The notes beneath the pieces are model-generated. The model was not told the DNA's origin and did no database searches. It was given only the letters and a program-made list of their open reading frames with translations. Below are positions 1-12,599 of a stretch of DNA of 64,000 bases, piece by piece (position 1 is the first letter of the stretch; every line of letters begins with the position of its first letter). A program made the position numbers and the translations under genes. Source of the stretch: Datura wrightii (Eukaryota > Streptophyta > Magnoliopsida > Solanales > Solanaceae); NCBI GenBank assembly GCA_035772735.1, contig JASDFA010000003.1, positions 32,604,001 to 32,668,000 of the forward strand, read 5' to 3'.

Positions 1-2660
1 ACGGAGGAGATCACATAAGTTATCTTGTAAAATGATGTCAATATTCTCATGTTAGAAAAGAGTGTTAAGGTATGCATTCTCATTACATAACTATTAGTTA
101 TTTTTATTCTTACTTTAATTCAAGCGCTTAATGTGTTGTATTTCTAATTTTGCAATTTTTAAAAACAAATCTTAATGCTAAGTTGGACAAAATATCAGCA
201 AATCAGAAGCATGAGAACAAAGACTGATTTGATTTTTATTTTGAAAAAAATCAGGAATACACTTCCCAACACAAGGGTCCGGTGGCTATGGTGACGCTCC
301 TGTAGGTGGTATTTGTTTTCCTTCACCTACTATAGAGGTAATCATCAAGAAGGGAAGATGTTCTATTGGTGAGAGATGTAAAAAGTCAGCATATACTTTT
401 CAAGAGATGGCTGAGAAGGACCAAATATTTGAACAATCAGTGCTTTGTGATTTTGGTGATAGTACTGGTTATGATAATACAATAGAGCAAAATAATATTG
501 GAGGTGGCACTATTGAACCAATTGACATTGTGTCCATTTCTTGTAGTGGAGATATTGTTTCAAATAATGACACGCAACAAGACATTGGCATTTTCACCTC
601 AGATGACATTGCAAGGAAGTTGAGCTATGAGGAGAGAGCAGAAGAAGGAGCTAAGTTTTGTTCTAAAGATAAACACTTAGTTGAAAAAGAAGCTGAGGGA
701 AAATTAATCAGCATATTGCAAAAGGAGTAGGTGTTGATTTTCTTAATGAATATCTCCATCCTGAACAATCTATTAGCACACCAGCAGACCAAAGAAACAA
801 TTTCACAACGTGCTCCGCAGGAAGATTGTTTTCTTACTCCTGATCTTATAGAACAGGTAGCCTAACTTTTCTTATAGTAGTCAGAATTGTGTTATTTTTT
901 ATTTTAATTTAGTAAATTCTTTTTTTATTAATGTTTTTTTAGTCTGATCCTGGAGTTCTGGTGTATGAACGAGGGTCAAAAAGAAGAAAAACTTTGTCTG
1001 TCACTGATGATTCAATTTCTGCTGAATTATCACTTTTGTTTGATAAAAATAATTCCAGTAAAGAAGTTGCTGACCCAGTTACTTTTGTGGAGGATCAACA
1101 CACAATCATTCCTGAAGTATAGACTCAATCTAACATTGTGAAGTTTGTACAAGAATTAAACTACGAAGATTCTGAGTCAGCTACTCCCTTGGAGGAGGAA
1201 CACCAAGTCATTCCTGAAGCACAAACTCAATTTGAGCTTGCAAAGTCTGTAAAAGCATTCAACAACAAAGTTCATGACCTAGTTACTTCTTTGGAGGAGC
1301 AACACCCAGTCATTCCTGAAGCACAGACTCAATCTCACATTGTAAAGTCTGTACAAGAAGTAAACAACAAGTTCCTGTGTCATTTACTCCTATGGAGGAG
1401 GAACACCAAGTTGTTCATGAATCACATTCTTATATAGAGCCTGAAAAGTCTCTACAAGTAGTGATTGATGATGTACAGAAAGAACAACAAGTGCAGGTTG
1501 TTGATCAAGTAGGAACGATAGGGGCAGTCCGTGATCAAAAAAAGAATAAGTAGAAATTGACCAAAGAAAGAAAAGCGCACACAAACCAAATAATGCCAAC
1601 TGATGAAGAACCATTAATCTCATCTAAATATAATGGGTATTCTAGTATATGATTGATGTTTCCTTATAGAGATTCATATGTTAAAAAGAAAGCGGTCAAG
1701 ATTGAAAAGCTGGAAATTTTATTAGACAATGTCCATTTCACTATTTGAAAAGTGATCCTAATATCTTGATCAAATTCATGCGATGGGTTCGCAGCTCCGC
1801 ACCTGATAAGGGTAAACAACTGAAGTTGGCAGATCTTCTATGGGATAAATTATTTTTCAGAGAACTTGCTGATGTGAAGTCCGACTTCTGTGATGATGTA
1901 TGTGTGTTTTTCTTCCTTTTAATTTTAATGTTCTATTTTTTTTCAAAAACAATTTGATTCATTATTTAGTTTTTATCTCGACAATGTTGTGATAATTTTT
2001 TATGTCCGTTTTTGCAGCACATTGATGTGTGTCTAATATTTAAGGAAGAAATTTTGCTACCACATCAATGAGTATTTTATAAAGTCAAAGTGCACAGTGA
2101 CAAATTTAGTCTTTAATGGATCAATTGACCAAGCATACACCGAATACTCCGCCAATAGTGAAATATGTTGGTTTTTAAATGATACATCCTACGATTTTTT
2201 TTTATAATTATATGAAAGGCCTCACAGGTTCATGCCTCGCCCTGGTCAAAGGTTTGACATAGTTCTTATGCCAGTGCGTCTCCCCAAATTACATGAAGAG
2301 TCGACATCAATAAATTACTTTTTTTGTGTGAAAAATTTGGACAAGAAAGTAATTGATATCTATGATTCCTATTATGATAGAAATGATAGATCAATCAACT
2401 ATGTTACAAATTTGTCATACTGATTCCACAAATATGGTTGATTGTGACTTGTTCGTCTTAAAGTTTATGAAGTCAATCAGGGAGCGTCAATCGAGAAATG
2501 CGTTATTAGTGATATTCCTCAATTCAGAAAGAATTTGACTACTAATTTTTGGCAACACTACATGTGGAAGATAGAATCTGGTTATGAAACACCAGAAGAA
2601 AAAAGGAATGTTGATTATGGGGAGCAGGAGATATCTTGTGCATTTAACAAGATATAGATT
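1..2660 (+). pseudogene. ULP-like (peptidase C48) gene remnant, copy 1, truncated by window start
   Basis: Broken reading frames that together resemble the C48 (Ulp1/SENP-type) protease genes amplified with plant transposons. From the left: a stretch (about 184-250) resembling LDKI-ANQ in copy 2; an acidic open stretch at 407-730; a four-unit tandem repeat (1088-1430); an exon around 1745-1890 (KSDPNILIKFMRWV then LADLLWDKLFF); HIDVCLIF near 2021; and the protease core at 2232-2500. In the core, the position where the family normally has His-Trp reads INYFFCVKNLD. The Asp (IYDS) and the Cys box (VDCDLFVLKFM, 2428-2470) remain. The loss of the usual His plus stops and frameshifts say it is dead. 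Family assignment rests on these motifs. SUMO-specific activity is not implied. Confidence 0.6.
1088..1430 (+). repeat. Coding tandem repeat, 34-residue unit, four copies
   Basis: The phrase TGGAGGA...CAACAC...GTCATTCCTGAAGCACA starts at 1088, 1190, 1292 and 1393, giving spacings of 102, 102 and 101 bases. Units two and three encode EEEHQVIPEAQTQ and EEQHPVIPEAQTQ followed by a KSV-(Q/K)-(E/A)-(V/F)-NNK spacer. The first unit has a TAG in place of a Gln codon after its PEV. The one-base-short last spacing shifts the frame, so the fourth unit is not read in the frame of units two and three. It lies in the low-complexity linker between the N-terminal part and protease core of ULP copy 1. No equivalent array was seen in copy 2. 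Confidence 0.8.
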
Positions 2661-2739
2661 GTTTTTTTAAAAAGAAAAAAGAAAAAAATTGCAAATGTAA
2701 ATGAAAAATATGTTCAGTAATGAGTGTATATCAATTTAT

Positions 2740-3265
2740 GCCTGTTATAGGCGTAATTCTTGTGTAGTTTTTTTTTCAATCAAATTTTGCCTTTTGAAGG
2801 TATAACTATGTAATATACAACTTTTTTCGAAATTGTGCCTATACTTAAATTTTAATCGGTTAGGCATAACTGTTATCTTTTTTGTAAGTGTGCCTATATA
2901 TTTAATTTGTGCCTTTTCACGTGTAAGTTTTTCATGTGTAAGACTTGCAAAAGTATGCCTATTATCAAATTATACCCAAAAGACACAATCTGGGTTATAA
3001 GTTATGACGTAAGGTGTAACTTATGCAATGTACAAAGTTATGCTTAGAAAAAGGTATAGGAAATCATGCCGCAAAAGCCCAAATTATGGCAGAACGCGTA
3101 AGTTCTAGAGTTTTTAGCTTTTTCTAACTGTGCCTATATATTAAATTCATGTCTTTTCAGGCAAAACTTTTTTCATGTGTAGCAGTTGTGAAACTATGCC
3201 TCATTGGCAAATTGTGCTGATTTCAGGCAGATTTTTCAGGTAAAACTTTTTTATTTTTATTTTTA
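2740..3265. repeat. AT-rich degenerate repeat block with GCC(T/A)-rich words
   Basis: Non-coding, with recurrent short phrases such as TGTGCCTATAT, TTATGCC, GGCGTAA and TTATGACGTAAGG-TGTAAC. The same vocabulary fills 9.2-15.6 kb and 38.3-39.35 kb, so this block belongs to the same repeat system, probably MULE subterminal DNA. No open frame of interest. From 3266 to 3870 the sequence is plain AT-rich DNA without recognisable features. Confidence 0.5.
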
Positions 3266-5273
3266 AATATATATATATAGATAGAATTTTAGTCAGTCAG
3301 ATATAATATTTTATTTATGTAATAATATAGTTTGTATTATTATTCCATCACTCTTTCTCTCTTAAATATAATTTTTCCATTAGTGATTTGTTTTATTCCA
3401 TTGAATCTGACAATCGAAGAAATTATTTTGTGAATATCTTAACTTTTGTTTGCTGAATGAAAGTCGATATTTCGAACTCCATTAGAATGTGAGTTGTTCT
3501 GTTAGGGTTATGAGTATTACTCAAATTTTATTTTCGCTTCTCTATCGATATTCCCAACACATATATCAACTACATCAACACATTATTAATTTTGTTTGCT
3601 TCTTGTTTGTTTGTGATTTTTCGAAGTGTTACCAATAATAGGTACTCCTTCTTATTATATTTCTCCCAGCCATTAGTATCCATCTAATAATTGTTGGAGA
3701 GGGGATGAGAAGTGTCAACAACTATTCAAAATATTTTAAGTCCTGTTTAGTTGAACATATTGATGCAACGACCTTTGGGGAATTTTATGTTAGTGAATAT
3801 TTTCAAAAGGCCTGGTAATTTATTGCATTGTATGCTGTTGTTTGAAGTTTAGAATAATTTCAGTAATGCAATGTCTTTTAATTTGCAAGAAAATATTGTG
3901 ACATTCACACATGAAGTGTGTAATACAGTAATTGATTTCTCAATTACTCCTCTTTTATTATTTTATGAAAAAGCCAAGATGAAAGATGGTAGTTATATTT
4001 TGAAGAAGTATTTTAATGACCAAACTGGAAAAAGTAGTCTGTTCATGAAAAAATTAAGTGCTTTCATAAATAGTATCATTTTGAAAAAGGATAAGATTGA
4101 ATCAGATATTGATGTTGTTGTGTTAGCTGAGATGTATATTCTTGGCCATGTTATATTTGGCGGTAGGGAGGATAAAATAAATACTTAAGTTATATAGAGG
4201 ACATTGATTTGTTTCAATAATATAATTGGGGAGATGAATGTTTCAATGAGCTTTTGGGATCATTGAAAAGCGTATTTAGGAATGGGATTATGAAACGCTC
4301 AAATCAGTATAGCACTGTTGGTTTTAGTTTTGCATTTTTATTTTGGACTATTTATATGTTCAAGGACTATTGATTGAAAAATGAACGCATTGTTGGTGAA
4401 TTCAAGGAACCTCTTATGCTAGCTTTTCAAAATTATGGGACTCATAATACAAGACATTGAAGAAAATGCTCATCTCTAAACAATACATGCAAAATGTTAT
4501 GTCAGTCATCATTCTATATGTTTTTTAAAAGTACAATTTTTTTTATTTTTTATTGTGTGATTTTGTTTCTTATTTGTTGATATTCTCATTATCACTCTCT
4601 TTGTTTTATTTTTATAGCTTGTTGAATGTGTTGTTGATAATCCTCCTATTGATACCTCAAGCAATCATGGTAATGTCCATGAAAGTGATACCAATGTTTC
4701 GTCATTAGAGAAACATGTTAAAGTATATATTCTGAACAATTAAGCATTAATAATTAATTTTTTTTTAAAAAGACATGTTTTCCATATTTAATTAAATTTT
4801 TATTTTATATTTTTGTATATTATTTTTGCTTCTTTTTTTTTTTGCAAATTTTGAAAAAAAACTGTTAAGTGTAAATTGGACAAAATTTTAGCAAATCAAG
4901 TGAATGAGAGTAAATGCATGGATGATTTGATTTCTGTTTTGAAAAAATCTGATGTATATTTTTCAACTGAAAGCACTGCAGGTAAAAATAATGTCGGTCT
5001 AAACTCTATTAATATTGTGTTCTCCTCAGCAGGTGAAGATGTTATGAGTAGGAATACAAAACGACCTGTTGGTGGGGACTGGAGAAGTTTAAAGCAAGTT
5101 ATTATTAAAGCGACAACTGACAAAGAGCAACCATTTGTGGAATCTCCCGTTATTCGTAATACTGTTGATCGTGCAATTACTCTACATGAAAATATTTTTG
5201 AATGTGTTGTTACACTTCTATTTTTATACTTTTCTTTTAATATTCTGTTAATATAATTAGGATTGGATCGAGT

Positions 5274-6906
5274 TGTAGATTTGCAGGTTTCCAAATACAC
5301 CTCGCAATTGAGATATGAGCGGTCGATTGTCAAATACAGAACCTAACAAAGGTTGAGGTCGATCCCACAGGGAATATGGTAAGAACTTAAGTTAATGCGA
5401 ATAACTATTACTATTGAGTTACTTATTTTCAAAGAGGGAAAAATATAGAATAATAAACAAAGTAAAATTTATGAATACTAAAATCAAATTCGGTTTGTAT
5501 TCAATTAACGACTTGAATGGGATTGTGTTCCCCAAGATTTCATAACCACAAGACTTATGCACTAGTGATCTATACCAGTGTTTAACATGCAATATTGGTA
5601 AGTTAGGTTCACCTAAATGGTTGGTCCCCTATCTAGATGATTATCACCACGCAACTTGGTCCGTATACAGGTGTACTTTAGTTGACCCTTACCCTTGATA
5701 TCGGATTAGCTATCTCCGGACAAGTTCAAGCTATTAGATGAGGGTTGATAGCCTCAAATCTCCGTTGTTAATCCCTTTTCCCATTCTTTATCTCCTTGGT
5801 CCGGTAAGTAAGAGTAAGGCAAGTCCTAACGTTTGCAACCATCAGGAATCAATCAAAACAAAAGGAAAAACAATACATGCATAAAACCCCGTTCAAGAAT
5901 CACTAAGTGTTTTTACCTATGTGTGTTAATTCATCTTGGTTCCCACAAACCTAGTTATGGGTTTAGCTACTCATGCTTATATTATCGCAATCACAAAATA
6001 TTGAAGAAATCATAATTGCAACTTACAAATTATCATAGAATAAAAATCACATAGATTGAATAAAAACTCCACAATAGATGAATAAACTCCAATGTTGCTT
6101 TTGTTTCTTGAATCAAGAACAATTGATCAATACCAAAATTATAGTTAAAAATTAATAAAGTCGGCTCTCTCAATTACTCTAGAACTGTAAGAAAAATCGT
6201 CTCAAAAATCCTCTAAAAAATCGTCTTTCAAAAATAAACCTAAACTATGCATTTATAGTTTCAAGAAATTCTTTTCCTAATTAAAACTGGAAACCAGGTC
6301 GGCAGTGAAAACGGGCTTGGTGATGATTCGTTTGGCCTTCTGACGAATCGTTTCTTGCTTAAAACAGTCGTCCTTGACAACGTACCCAGTCATGGTAATG
6401 GGTCACCTAACGACTCGTCGTGCTTGAGCACGAGTCGTTAGGTCCCTCGTGGTCTCCTTCCTCTAAAATTTCAGTGCACCTTACGGTTGGTCTCAGTGAT
6501 CTGCCAATGAGTTGTTCCTTCATGTGATGACTCATGATGTCTGTCGTAAACTACATTGGCCACTTTATTAAGATTTTCTCTTTCAGCTTTTACGGTTGAC
6601 CTCATGACTCGTTACTAGTTGTAACGAGTCGTTTCCTCAACTCATCAGGTACACTGTATTGCATCATCAAAAATCCATCTTTTTCCCACGCCTTAAGCAA
6701 CGAGTCGTGCCTCCTGCCAACGACTCGTGGAGTGTCTGGCAGTCACCTTTTCAGTGATTTTCAGCATTAATTCGACCAATTCACTCCCAAACCTATTTTC
6801 CTGCAACATTAAGCACAAAACACATCAGCCCATATAAACATATCCAGAATGTGCATAATTTCTTGGTTTTTAAGCATTGAAAGTGCCGTAAAATCACAGC
6901 ACATCA
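5274..6906 (-). mobile_element. LTR-like insertion (probable solo LTR) inside ULP copy 2
   Basis: About 1.63 kb of sequence unrelated to the host gene. Read on the minus strand it starts TGATGTGCTGTGATTTTACG and ends GCAAATCTACA, i.e. TG...CA as in an LTR. Its plus-strand left part (GTCGATCCCACAGGGAA, about 5362) looks like sequence I associate with the ends of solanaceous Gypsy LTRs. It has no PBS, PPT or reading frame, so a solo LTR is the simplest view. I could not find a matching 5-bp target duplication (CGAGT left, ATGTG right), so the ends are approximate. It holds the ACGACTCGT-type dyads at 6406-6442, 6622 and 6701-6730. Confidence 0.5.
6406..6442. repeat. Inverted repeat of CCTAACGACTCGT
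   Basis: CCTAACGACTCGT at 6406-6418 is followed, after a short spacer, by ACGAGTCGTTAGG ending at 6442. This gives a 13-bp perfect inverted pair able to form a hairpin. It is the most regular member of the dyad family found in several LTRs of this window. Confidence 0.8.
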
Positions 6907-7192
6907 ATGTGGCAACTATGACCCTCTATTTTCTAGAGAAGATAATTTTGATGCGACATTTGCAGATGATGTTGTTCAGAATATTCTACATACAAGTGAA
7001 GTTGGGAAAAATTTTAACTTTGAAAATGCACACAGTGCTTCTAAGTGGAATGAAAGTTTATCATTCATTTTGGCTGCTCTTGATTTGTCTGGTGAAGTTC
7101 CGATTGAAAGCAATTTTTAAAATACCCTTATTATTGACTATGCAAGTTAAAAATATGTTGAAAAGGTAGGAAAGAATATTGAATGTCAATTA

Positions 7193-7993
7193 GTGTCTTA
7201 TCCTGTTAAACAAACTAGCAGGACAGATAATTTTAAACAAGTTAGTGATGAAAGAGTACTGCATGTTGCTGTTGAGAAATCTCCAAAGAAATTCGATGCA
7301 CGTGTAAATGTGAAAACGGGATTGTGTGTAGATGAGTCAGTTATAGGGAGGGGTGTTTCATTGAATGGGGACATGGAGGTCTCTTTTGCTACCGGAAAGC
7401 AAGATGCACCTACTAAGATGTGTGTTGTCTCCAACGTTGAAGAATTGGAGGCTGAGTTAAGACAAGAGGGGTCCCCCAAGATTTCTGTTGATGTAGTTAA
7501 ATGCAGTGAAAGAAATGAACGTGAAGAAGAGAATTTAAAGGTAGCTTTTGTTGTTGCTTTGAAATCAAAATGGAGGTGGAGGAAGAAGAAATCATCTACA
7601 AATGATTTTGAGTTGGATGTACCAATCTATGCATTAAAATCAAGGAAGCAGAGGAAGAAGCAGTTGGTAGCTGAAAAAACAACAGTCACTCTTGTTGAAA
7701 AAGAAGCTGAAAGTACGGCAGATGCTGCTATTGAAAAAGCAGCCGACAATCAAGTTGATCAACAATTCGAACATACTGCTTCTCCTGGATGGATGCTATG
7801 TTCTGCCTATAATGGCTTTCCTCAAGGCTATCAGGAAGAAATCAGTGATTGGAAAGAGGATTATAAACGATTATGTCCTTTCTATTTTTCGTCTGAAGAA
7901 AAAGCTTTCTTATTTTGGAATAAACTGATCAATCCAAAAAAACTAGCACCTCACCTATTTAATCCTACTGAGTATCTTTTTATGTATTTTTAG
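7193..7993 (+). pseudogene. Long open exon of ULP-like copy 2
   Basis: The longest uninterrupted reading frame of the ULP-like genes, 266 codons; the first Met is probably internal to a longer exon. It is rich in Lys, Glu and Val, with basic patches (KWRWRKKKSS, KSRKQRKKQ) that could act as nuclear localisation signals. The C-terminal third, from GWMLCSAYNGFPQGYQ to SEEKAFLFWNKLI, is better structured. No catalytic motif lies here; it corresponds to the linker ahead of the protease domain. It stays open although exons on both sides are broken, which may be chance or relaxed recent decay. Confidence 0.5.
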
Positions 7994-8496
7994 TGTCTTG
8001 TCATGAATTTATTATTACTTTAATATGTCATTTTAAACATGAATTTGTGCACAAACTAGTTTTATGATCTTTCTTATATTCAGGAAAGAAGTCAATTTCT
8101 ACGAATGTAACAGTTTTGAACAAGATTCATTGGAGCTTTAAATTGGGAGATTTATTGGTCACATATAAGATGTTTTTCTTGGAGACTCACACTCCAACAT
8201 ATATGCTTCACGATAATGTTCTCTACTTTGAGCTCTTTATTCATTTGTTGTTTCTTTTCTTCATTGTTGTTATGTTTTTATCTAATTAATTTTTACTATT
8301 TTTCTTGTGATTTTCATTTCTTCCACAGCATATTGATGTGAAGTTGTACTATCTGAGGAAGAGGATGTTATATCATCTGCCGATTGATGCCGATTGATGG
8401 AGCTACCAGATATGCAATAACTCTTATCCTATTTGATCGATTGTTCAAATTAACAATACAGAGGTATAAAAGTGAGGGTGGAGAAAATTTCCACTA

Positions 8497-9059
8497 GTGT
8501 ACTGTAAAAGTCAAAATGACCACTATCAAATATGCACTGATATAATTTTTGAGAAGAATATTAAGTGTGGCATGTCTTGGGAGAATGTGGACAAGGTATT
8601 AATTTTAATGTGCCCAGTAAAAGAAGACATAGATGGAAAAACATATTATATTCTTGTTGTTTTTGACATTGATGATCATACACTTGAAGTGTATAACTCT
8701 CTTAGTAATTGCTTGGAAAACACAGAAGTGGTGCAACATGTGGAGCTTTCTGCTATTTTACTCCTAAAGTTGCTATGTTTTCTAGATTTTGAGAGGTTCA
8801 GGCCTATGTATGTGAATGATTTTAGCAAGTTCAGGATTATTTGGGCAAGCTGCCCCAAGCAAGAAAGGTATGTATGTGCCTTTATGTGTATTTATAATTT
8901 TATTATTTAATTATTCTGTTGTTTCTACTTTTTTTTATTTTTATTTTGCCCCCCTTCTTTAGAGATATCGATTGTGGTTGTTTTATTATGAAGTATGCAT
9001 ACATGTTGATGAACCTTGAAAATCCATCTGATTTTGATTTGTCTACTTTGCATGACTAG
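8497..9059 (+). pseudogene. C48 (Ulp1-like) protease core, copy 2
   Basis: The frame 8497-8910 reads WENVDKVLILMCPV, then TYYILVVFDIDDHTLEVYNS, the typical Ulp1 core. Here the catalytic His-Trp is replaced by Thr/Tyr and VYDS has become VYNS. After a probable intron, DIDCGCFIMKYAYML (about 8966-9010) supplies the Asp-Cys-Gly box with the catalytic Cys. An upstream stop at 8504-8506 and the lost His argue against protease activity. The family hit is clear from the motif order; function is not expected. Confidence 0.65.
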
Positions 9060-9817
9060 ATGAAAAATTGGTCAATTAATTTTTCTGTTCATGGATACAA
9101 TCAGGTGAAGATAAGTTATCAAACTTCACCTGATCAAGTCGGAGATGATTGTCACGGAAATAATATTATGGGATGCAACTGGAAGAATATTTCTTTTAGG
9201 AGAAAGAAGAATAAGAAGTAGATGATTTTTACCCATGGAGGCATAATTTGTTGCAAAATGTTGGTCTTTGAGGCACAATTTATGTCTTTATTAAAATAAT
9301 AATTTTTGATTTAAATGAGTTCTCCTTTTCTTCATGATTAAAAATAAAATAAAATCATGCTCCAAAGGCACAATTTATTTATATCGTAAAAGGAATAAGA
9401 TGTAGATTATATGAATTATATAGATTAAAAAAATAAAATTATATCCTAGAAGCACAATTTGATCTAAATCTTGTTAAGGCTTAAGTTTAATTTTATAAAA
9501 GTCATGCCTTAATTTATGAAATTATCCCAACAGTCTACAAGTCCCAATTGGACATCTTAAAAGAAGAAATATTGATTTGAAAATAAATTAAAAAAATAAA
9601 AATAAAGTAAATAAATAAATGAAATTATGTCACAAAGGCACAAATTAAAGTAAATCACGCCTTAAAGCATGATTTTAGTTTGTTCAAGATGTGCCTTATG
9701 TAGACGTTAATTCCTATTTGGTCAAAAATTATATTTTTAGTCATTCAGGCACAACTTACGATTTTCTACTTTCCCAGTCAATGAATCTGCACCTTTCGTG
9801 ACTCAATTGTTAATATC

Positions 9818-10340
9818 AATGTAAAAAGTTAATGTAGATAGAAGATAGAACATATTCTCAGTTCTATAAATACCTTTTTGTGATGTTCTTGATGAAAATG
9901 CACCGTATTAAAATATTATTTTATTTGTGTTCAAGTTTAAATATCTATAAAAATGTCTTCATGTTTTGTCAAGAAGCTAACTAAATTCTAACTGGAGCGG
10001 GATTATTTCGTATGTTTAAATCTTTTGTTAGTTCATTTCATTCTTATGTTGGGCATTATTTATGTTCTATTATTAATTAATTAATTTTATTGCAGATATT
10101 ACCAACTTCGATCAAATCTTTTCTCCCAGACCACGAATGTGACGCTCATATATTGTTTATTCCTACTAGTCTTCATTATAAGATGACTTTTAAGCCTGGG
10201 TCGTATAATCGATTATCTAATGGATGAAAATCATTTATTATTGAAGTTGGTCTTGTTGAAGGAGAAGCTGCATTTTAATTTTATTCCTAGTTGTGATGAT
10301 CATGTGGACATTTTAACCTTTCTTATAGAAAAATGTTGAT
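9818..10340 (+). pseudogene. B3-like DNA-binding domain gene fragment, copy 1
   Basis: A TATA module (TATAAATA at 9865) is followed by a short first exon with ATG at about 9953 (MSSCFVKKLTKF, then TAA). After an acceptor-like ...TTGCAG (10095) comes a domain reading ILPTSIKSFLPDHECDA, then MTFKPGSYNRL and VGLVEGEAAF. The order of these pieces resembles the plant B3 DNA-binding fold (strand, basic loop, then the hydrophobic G-W/N...GD stretch). Stops at the first exon and after SNG and AAF make it non-functional. A matching fragment lies 3.57 kb downstream. The B3 call is by pattern only; a weakly similar fold cannot be excluded. Confidence 0.45.
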
Positions 10341-12599
10341 TATTGTAATATTTGATCTGTTTAATTAGTAATAAATTTATCTTTTTTATTTTCATATTTC
10401 AAGAGTTTTTTGGATAAATATTACTTGAATCAAAAAGAAATTGTGCCCAAATTCTCAACTTATAACACAGTGGCATTTTAAAAAAAAGAATAAAAAATCA
10501 TGCCGAAAAGACACAATATAGATGAAAAATAACATAAGTTACACATGCTGGAACTTATTGCATTGGAAAGAAAAAAAAAGAAATCATTCCCAAAAGGCAT
10601 AATCTGATCACAAGTTATGACATAAGGCATAACTTATAAAATTAGTAGTAGAACTTACTCCACGGGGCACAATTTTATTATGTAAAGCCACAATTTGTTT
10701 TAATTTTTTTATAAATTTATTTATTCTATTTTGTAAAGAATTTGAAAACATTCACCAAATCATTAAGACGAAAAAAGTAAAAAAAGACGAAAGAAATCAA
10801 GGCACATTTAATATATAATAATTGTAGAAAGCGTAACTTGTTAATATAATTATTTTTAATTATGATTAAAAAAATAGAATTAAGCCGCAAAGTTTAAAGT
10901 TTTTTTTTGAAGGTATAAGATTTAGTTGACGAAGAAGCACTGATTTTTTTTTTTAAAAAATAATATGCACAACTTATTGCATTTGATAAAATCAAATGAA
11001 ATTATGTCTAAAGCACAAGTTATGACAGAAGGCTTAACATCTAGATTTTTGGTAAAAACAGATGCAATTTGGATGTTATAATAATAAAATATAAAAAAGA
11101 TAAATCACCTCCAAATACATAAGTTTTACATTATTTTTGAAGTTATTATTCAAAAAGAACTTTTGCCATATATTCAAATGTTGCCGGGAAAGGCATAAAT
11201 TTTATAAACATTTTAAATTTCTTAAAATTGTGCCTTATAGTTAATTCCTATCTTACCAACCGTAACTTTGCAATCTTAATATTATTGAAACTTTGCCGCA
11301 TATTCAAATTTTTTCGGTTCAAACATAAATTCGATTAACATCTTTTTTCTTCTTTTTCTTTTTGGGCCTTATAATCAATTCCTCTATTTTCAAGTGTAAA
11401 TTTGCAACCTTAATATCATTGAAACTTTACTATATATTAAGTATATACAAGATCAGACATACATTAGATAAATATTTTATTATTTTAAATTTTTGACTTA
11501 TATTCAATTTCTCCCTTTTCGGGGCATAATTTGATATGTAGGCTTGCCAAACTATGCCGATTCAGTCATAAGTTGGATAAAACTTTTTCTAATAATGCTC
11601 AAATTCATAAATTATACCATAAGGCATAATTATTTATTTATTTTTTACAGTGACTTTATTTTATTATTTAAAAAAAAGAATTTTAATACATTTGTTGTTG
11701 TTTTTACGGCATTAAGTGGATATTTTCAACTGCAAAATATATATATATTTTTTAAATGATGGGATGCAATGATTCATTTTCTATTGGTAATGTAAGTAAT
11801 AAATTCTAACAGATTTAGTGAACAAAGAACGATAAGACGCGAATCATTGTTTCTGCTAGAAAGTAGTAGTTATGTCTTTCTAATTCAATTATAAATATGT
11901 ATACCTATATTGTTTATTTCTTTATACCATCTCTTATTTTTCTTTGTTATTTACTTCAACTTTCACATACTATTAATGGATAATAATCAACAAGACAATC
12001 CTGTTTGGGGCAATTAGATAATTTTAATTGATTTGGGGCAATCCATCTAATTGAGGGGTATTTTTATCAAGTTTCACTAATAAATGAAAGTAGAGAGGTA
12101 AATTTGACTTTTTTCTCTTGAACTTTTACATTTTCTGGTCTCTTTCTGTTTTTTTTTCTTGTTTCTAGTGCAAATTCATGTTGCTAGAAGTCATATGTTG
12201 CAGATAAACACGATACATAAGTTTTTACATAACTTACGTACTCTAAAAAAATTTAAAAATACTAAAATGACACAATATAGGTCAGTAGTTGTGTCATTAG
12301 GCGTAAGTTATATAAATTTTTTACATTAAAAAAAAAAAGAAACCGCAACCCAAATTCTCAAGTTATGACGCAAGGCATATGTTGGATTTTGCAGATAAGT
12401 TATTTAATTAAAAATAATAAGAAGAAGAAATCACGCCCAATTGACAAGTTACAACTGAAGGCATAATATCTTTTTTATAGGTTACAATTATAATACATCT
12501 ATATTGAAAAAATAAACATACTTATTATGAATAGTCCCAATATTTTATATTTTTTCCAAGACAGAGAATATTCAGTTTTTTTTTTACTTTCAATTGTCA

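Larger units (their letters stand above)
3871..9222 (+). pseudogene. ULP-like gene remnant, copy 2 (DUF1985-like N-terminus to C48 core), interrupted
   Basis: A fuller second copy of the ULP-like family. The first exon (3871-4188, running on in decayed form to about 4375) reads VLAEMYILGHVIFGG, then after a stop YNWGDECFNELLGSLKSVF. This pattern is typical of the DUF1985 region in front of plant ULP-like proteases. A second exon near 4876-5210 begins LDKILANQ, matching copy 1. An LTR-like insertion (about 5274-6906) separates it from ENFDATFADDVVQNIL (about 6930) and a long open exon at 7193-7993. HIDVKLYYLRKRM lies at about 8331. The protease core spans 8497-9059. Several in-frame stops and the insertion make it a pseudogene. 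Exon boundaries are approximate. The tandem arrangement with copy 1 in the same orientation suggests local duplication or two captured copies. Confidence 0.6.

Noticed and set aside
4896..5333. 145-codon open frame on the minus strand opposite ULP copy 2
   Set aside because: It is antisense to the exon at 4876-5210, has no motif, and runs across the insertion border. Treated as a shadow.
5269..6911. Target-site duplication for the insertion in ULP copy 2
   Set aside because: The flanking 5-mers CGAGT and ATGTG do not match, and shifting the ends by a few bases gave no better pair. Boundaries therefore left approximate.
12003..12060. Possible left MULE terminus (GGGGCAATTAGATAATT, then GGGGCAATCC)
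   Set aside because: Only the first seven bases resemble the right terminus. No inverted match further in and no target duplication was found.
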